Shown in pieces: positions 60,849-64,000 of a DNA stretch of 64,000 nucleotides. Every line of letters starts with the position of its first letter. The stretch's first letter is position 1. The notes below the pieces were generated by a model. The model saw only the letters and a list, made by a program, of their open reading frames with translations. It searched no databases and was not told the DNA's origin. The DNA lies in assembly GCF_013204795.1 (NCBI RefSeq), contig NZ_JABMKW010000008.1, positions 372,001-436,000 of the forward strand. The letters run 5' to 3'. The position numbers and the translations under genes are program-made. The DNA is from Pedobacter panaciterrae. GTDB lineage: Bacteria; Bacteroidota; Bacteroidia; Sphingobacteriales; Sphingobacteriaceae.

Positions 60849-63272
60849 ATGACGCCAAATAGTAAACTTACAACGAACCCAATTGATGCTTCAGAGTTAA
60901 GTTTTGATGATTTCAAAACGATTGTTATTAACGACTATAAAATAGCTTACGAGAGTAGACAAGCTAGTTTATTAGGACGTAAAGAAGTGTTGACGGGTAA
61001 GGCGAAGTTTGGAATATTTGGTGATGGTAAGGAGATTCCTCAGATAGCAATGGCCAAAGCTTTTAAAAATGGCGATTGGCGATCTGGCTACTATAGAGAT
61101 CAGACTTTTGCCTTTGCAACCGGAATTTGTACACTAAAAGAGTTTTTTGCTCAGTTATACGCAAACCCAAGTGTTGAGGCTGATCCTGCATCTGCCGGGC
61201 GACAAATGAATTGTCACTTTGCTACCCGTTCACTTAATGAAGACGGTAGCTGGAAAGACCTGACGGAGATGAAAAACTCTTCGTCTGATATTGCGCCAAC
61301 CGGTGGTCAAATGGCCCGTTTAGTAGGTTTGGCCTATGCTTCCAAATTATACAGGCAAAATCCCGACTTAAGTTATCTTAAAAATTTCTCGGTAAACGGC
61401 AATGAAGTTGCGTTTGGTACCATTGGTAACGCCTCTACTTCCGAGGGGGTGTTTTTTGAAGCCATTAATGCTGCAGGTGTTCTCCAAATTCCAATGGCTA
61501 TGTCTATCTGGGATGATGCTTATGGAATCTCAGTTCCTGCCAAGTATCAAACTACTAAAGAGGATATTTCAGAAATTCTAAAAGGATTTCAAAGAGATGA
61601 AGATGCAGCCGGCTACGAAATATTTAAAGTAAGAGGCTGGGATTATCCGGCACTGTGCGAAACCTATCAGCGTGCTATAGATGTATGCAGAACTGAACAT
61701 GTTCCCGTTTTGATACATGTTACAGAGGTCACTCAACCACAAGGACACTCTACTTCCGGTTCTCATGAGCGTTATAAAGATAAAGATCGCTTGGAGTGGG
61801 AGCGTGAGTATGACTGCAACCTGCAGATGCGTAAGTGGATGCTTGAATCAGCTATTATTACAGAAGAAGAAATTACTGAGCTGGAAGCAACTGCAAAGAA
61901 ACTTGTACGTGAAACCCAACGAGAGGCATGGAATGAATTCTTAGCTACCATTAAAGTAGAGAAGGAAGAGGTAATCGATATGATCAACAGAATTGCCAAC
62001 GGCAATCCTGCTATCAGTAAAATTGCTTCACTACTTGCCAGTACGCCCGATGCATTGCGTAAGGAGGTTGTTTCTTCAGCAAGAAAAACATTACGTCTTA
62101 GCATTAATAACCCTTCTCCAGAGAGAGACAAACTGATAAACTGGTATAATAGCCAGGCCTCTTTAAACGAAGACAGGTACAATTCTAAGCTATTTACCGA
62201 TGGTATAGAAAGTCCGTTATTGGTTAAACAGGTGGCTCCCGAATACACTGAGGAAAGTAAAATGGTAGACGGCCGTGAATTACTGAACGCTTGCTTTGAC
62301 GCTAATTTTGCACGCGATGAGCGTTTAGTAGCCTTTGGTGAAGATTTAGGCGCAATAGGCGACGTAAACCAGGGTTTTGCAGGCCTGCAAGCCAAGTATG
62401 GTGATTTAAGGATCACTGATACCGGTATTAGAGAAATGACAATTATTGGTCAGGGTATTGGTCTGGCTTTGCGCGGTTTAAAACCTATTGCAGAGATTCA
62501 GTACCTCGATTATTTACTATATGCACTTAATATTTTAAGTGATGACCTGGCAAGCTTATCTTATAGGACTAAAGCCGGTCAAAAAGCGCCTGTTATCATC
62601 AGAACCCGTGGACATAGGTTAGAAGGCGTGTGGCATTCAGGATCTCCAATGTCTATGATTTTGGGCTCATTAAGAGGTTTGCATATATGCGTTCCGCGTA
62701 ATATGACACAGGCTGCAGGTATTTACAATACCTTATTCAGATCTGATGAACCTGCTCTGGTTATTGAATGTCTGAATGGATACAGGTTAAAAGAAAAACT
62801 ACCGGAAAATGTTGGCGAATACACTGTTCCTCTTGGAGAGGCAGAGATCGTAAGAACAGGAACTGATGTTACCATTGTATCTTATGGAGCTACTTTAAGA
62901 GTTGTTGAAGAAGCGGCAGAAGAATTAGTCCAGTTAGGGATTTCAGTTGAAATAATCGATCCTCAAACACTACTTCCTTTTGATACAAAACAGATTTGTG
63001 CAGAATCTTTAAAGAAAACAAATAAGTTATTGGTAGTTGATGAAGATGTTCCGGGTGGAGGCGCTGCATTTATTTTACAACAGGTACTTGAAGCGCAAAA
63101 TGGTTATTACCATTTAGACGGACAGCCAAGAACGCTTACTGCTAAAGCTCACCGTCCGCCTTATGGATCAGATGGAGATTATTTTAGTAAGCCATCTGTT
63201 GATGATATTATTGAAACTGTGTATCAAATTATGCACGACAATAACGCATCAAAATACCCTTCTATATTCTAA
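60849..63272 (+). CDS. 2-oxoacid dehydrogenase E1, alpha-beta fusion
   Basis: I start at the ATG at 60849 (MTPNSKLTTNPID); the frame begins at 60819 but the promoter box overlaps that. The 807-residue protein joins the E1 alpha part (about 1-390; FGIFGDGKEIPQIAMAKAF, GTIGNASTSEGVFFEAIN with the thiamine-diphosphate motif GNAxxSEG) to the E1 beta part (about 460-807; LVAFGEDLGAIGDVNQGFAG, DTGIREMTIIGQGIGLAL, VPGGGAAFI). It decarboxylates a 2-oxoacid and acylates the lipoyl domain of E2; the fused form is typical of branched-chain or 2-oxoisovalerate dehydrogenases in Bacteroidota, but substrate is not proven. Confidence 0.9.
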   Translation: MTPNSKLTTNPIDASELSFDDFKTIVINDYKIAYESRQASLLGRKEVLTGKAKFGIFGDGKEIPQIAMAKAFKNGDWRSGYYRDQTFAFATGICTLKEFFAQLYANPSVEADPASAGRQMNCHFATRSLNEDGSWKDLTEMKNSSSDIAPTGGQMARLVGLAYASKLYRQNPDLSYLKNFSVNGNEVAFGTIGNASTSEGVFFEAINAAGVLQIPMAMSIWDDAYGISVPAKYQTTKEDISEILKGFQRDEDAAGYEIFKVRGWDYPALCETYQRAIDVCRTEHVPVLIHVTEVTQPQGHSTSGSHERYKDKDRLEWEREYDCNLQMRKWMLESAIITEEEITELEATAKKLVRETQREAWNEFLATIKVEKEEVIDMINRIANGNPAISKIASLLASTPDALRKEVVSSARKTLRLSINNPSPERDKLINWYNSQASLNEDRYNSKLFTDGIESPLLVKQVAPEYTEESKMVDGRELLNACFDANFARDERLVAFGEDLGAIGDVNQGFAGLQAKYGDLRITDTGIREMTIIGQGIGLALRGLKPIAEIQYLDYLLYALNILSDDLASLSYRTKAGQKAPVIIRTRGHRLEGVWHSGSPMSMILGSLRGLHICVPRNMTQAAGIYNTLFRSDEPALVIECLNGYRLKEKLPENVGEYTVPLGEAEIVRTGTDVTIVSYGATLRVVEEAAEELVQLGISVEIIDPQTLLPFDTKQICAESLKKTNKLLVVDEDVPGGGAAFILQQVLEAQNGYYHLDGQPRTLTAKAHRPPYGSDGDYFSKPSVDDIIETVYQIMHDNNASKYPSIF

Positions 63273-63290
63273 AAACAGACTTGCCAGAGA

Positions 63291-63347
63291 AGATAACTCT
63301 TCAGAGTTATCTCAGACTCTCCTTAGACCATGATCTAAGGAGAGTCT
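63291..63347. terminator. Double hairpin terminator between convergent genes
   Basis: Two adjacent stems: AGATAACTCT/AGAGTTATCT at 63291-63312 (two-base centre) and AGACTCTCCTTAGA/TCTAAGGAGAGTCT at 63314-63347 (loop CCATGA). They lie between the E1 stop and the aroC stop and can serve both strands. Confidence 0.75.
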
Positions 63348-63370
63348 AAATTAACTTTGTTGATTTTCTG

Positions 63371-64000
63371 TTATGCTAATTTGCTTGATCTGTTTCGAAG
63401 CAAATGATCGGCTAGCACTAATGCTGCCATTGCCTCAACAATTACAACTGCACGAGGTACAACACATGGATCGTGTCGGCCTTTACCTTTAATTTCTGCA
63501 GCTTCGCCTGCAGCATTTATGGTTTGCTGATTGTGCATAATTGTTGCAACCGGTTTAAAGGCTACTGTGAAATTGATTTCCATTCCGTTAGAAATACCTC
63601 CCTGGATTCCACCAGAGAAGTTGGTAAGCGTTTTAGGCCGACCTTCATTTGCTAAAAAGATATCGTTATGCTCTGATCCCCTCATTTCGCTTCCGCTAAA
63701 TCCAGACCCATATTCAAAACCGTGAACAGCATTAATGCTTAGCATAGCTTTACCCAGATCTGCATGAAGTTTATCAAATACAGGTTCACCTAAGCCAACA
63801 GGGCAGTTTTTAACAATACAATTGATCTTTCCGCCTACTGTATCGCCATCCTTGCGAACGCCATCAATAAATTCGATCATTTGATTTGCGATAGCCGGAT
63901 CTGCACAGCGAACGATGTTTTCTTCGCGGATAGCTAGCAAATCAGCGATGTTTTTACTTTCAAGATTAGGTGCTTCGATTTTGCCTACTGAAGATACGTG
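63371..64000 (-). CDS. aroC: Chorismate synthase, 5' end outside window
   Basis: The frame is open to the right edge, so this is the C-terminal part, about 209 residues. Family marks are [31 protein letters not shown] (FMN and substrate loops) and the terminal [22 protein letters not shown]. Chorismate synthase makes chorismate from 5-enolpyruvylshikimate 3-phosphate with reduced FMN, the last shared step of aromatic amino acid synthesis. The remainder of the gene continues past position 64000. Confidence 0.95.
   Translation of the reverse strand, partial: HVSSVGKIEAPNLESKNIADLLAIREENIVRCADPAIANQMIEFIDGVRKDGDTVGGKINCIVKNCPVGLGEPVFDKLHADLGKAMLSINAVHGFEYGSGFSGSEMRGSEHNDIFLANEGRPKTLTNFSGGIQGGISNGMEINFTVAFKPVATIMHNQQTINAAGEAAEIKGKGRHDPCVVPRAVVIVEAMAALVLADHLLRNRSSKLA

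Noticed and set aside
1..64000. CRISPR array or prophage
   Set aside because: No run of regularly spaced identical repeats and no block of phage structural or integrase genes was found; the only repeats are terminators, the IS ends and low-complexity tracts.

Overview
The window looks like chromosome of a Bacteroidota member of the Sphingobacteriaceae, most like Pedobacter. It is AT-rich, has no obvious Shine-Dalgarno sites, and several genes carry the Bacteroidota -7 box TAnnTTTG just upstream. Marker genes agree: a complete aerotolerance (Bat) operon with a MoxR ATPase, a tmRNA with tag GENNYALAA, a fused alpha-beta 2-oxoacid dehydrogenase E1, DUF3822 next to rsmD, and a Bacteroidota-style ABC-F protein with a worn second ATPase site. 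Genus assignment is an inference from recalled sequence character, not a search.

Layout. 1-11.3 kb: small conserved genes (pterin dehydratase, a frameshifted membrane-protein gene, a hydrolase-like secreted protein), two ABC-F genes on opposite strands (the first behind a long leader with short ORFs), a PhnA/YjdM-type protein, a nitroreductase, a GreA/GreB-like protein and two tandem lipoprotein polysaccharide deacetylases. 11.4-17.2 kb: an S9 peptidase and a C1 peptidase converge on an IS4-family insertion sequence (13913-15309) whose transposase has an in-frame stop and whose ends form inward-facing terminators; an outer membrane beta-barrel protein follows. 17.5-22.3 kb: a GH130 phosphorylase faces two GT4 glycosyltransferase genes, one fused to an alpha-helical C-terminal domain. 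22.5-38.7 kb: clpB, an MFS pump, an ArsR regulator with an Old Yellow Enzyme, a stress protein with a MarR regulator, pyrE, Nudix, coaD, rsmD, a RecD-like helicase, GtrA and a GT39/83-type transferase.

39.0-47.2 kb is the moxR-DUF58-batD-like-batABCDE operon, eight genes overlapping or only a few bases apart. 47.8-54.7 kb holds the most unusual locus: a membrane-anchored protein with two GH26-like domains (first degenerate), a lipoprotein GH2/GH5-like hydrolase, and a 1262-residue protein joining a membrane GT2 synthase to a GH26-like and a GH2-like domain. It ends in a strong terminator and looks like a polysaccharide synthesis, trimming and export unit with an unknown product.

54.8-58.3 kb carries two short-chain dehydrogenases with HxlR and AraC regulators. 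58.6-64 kb has ssrA (tmRNA), an aspartate-type aminotransferase, a DUF1573 protein, the E1 fusion, and the 3' part of aroC running off the right edge.

No CRISPR array, prophage, rRNA or tRNA was seen. All calls come from reading sequence and recognised motifs; no database search was run.
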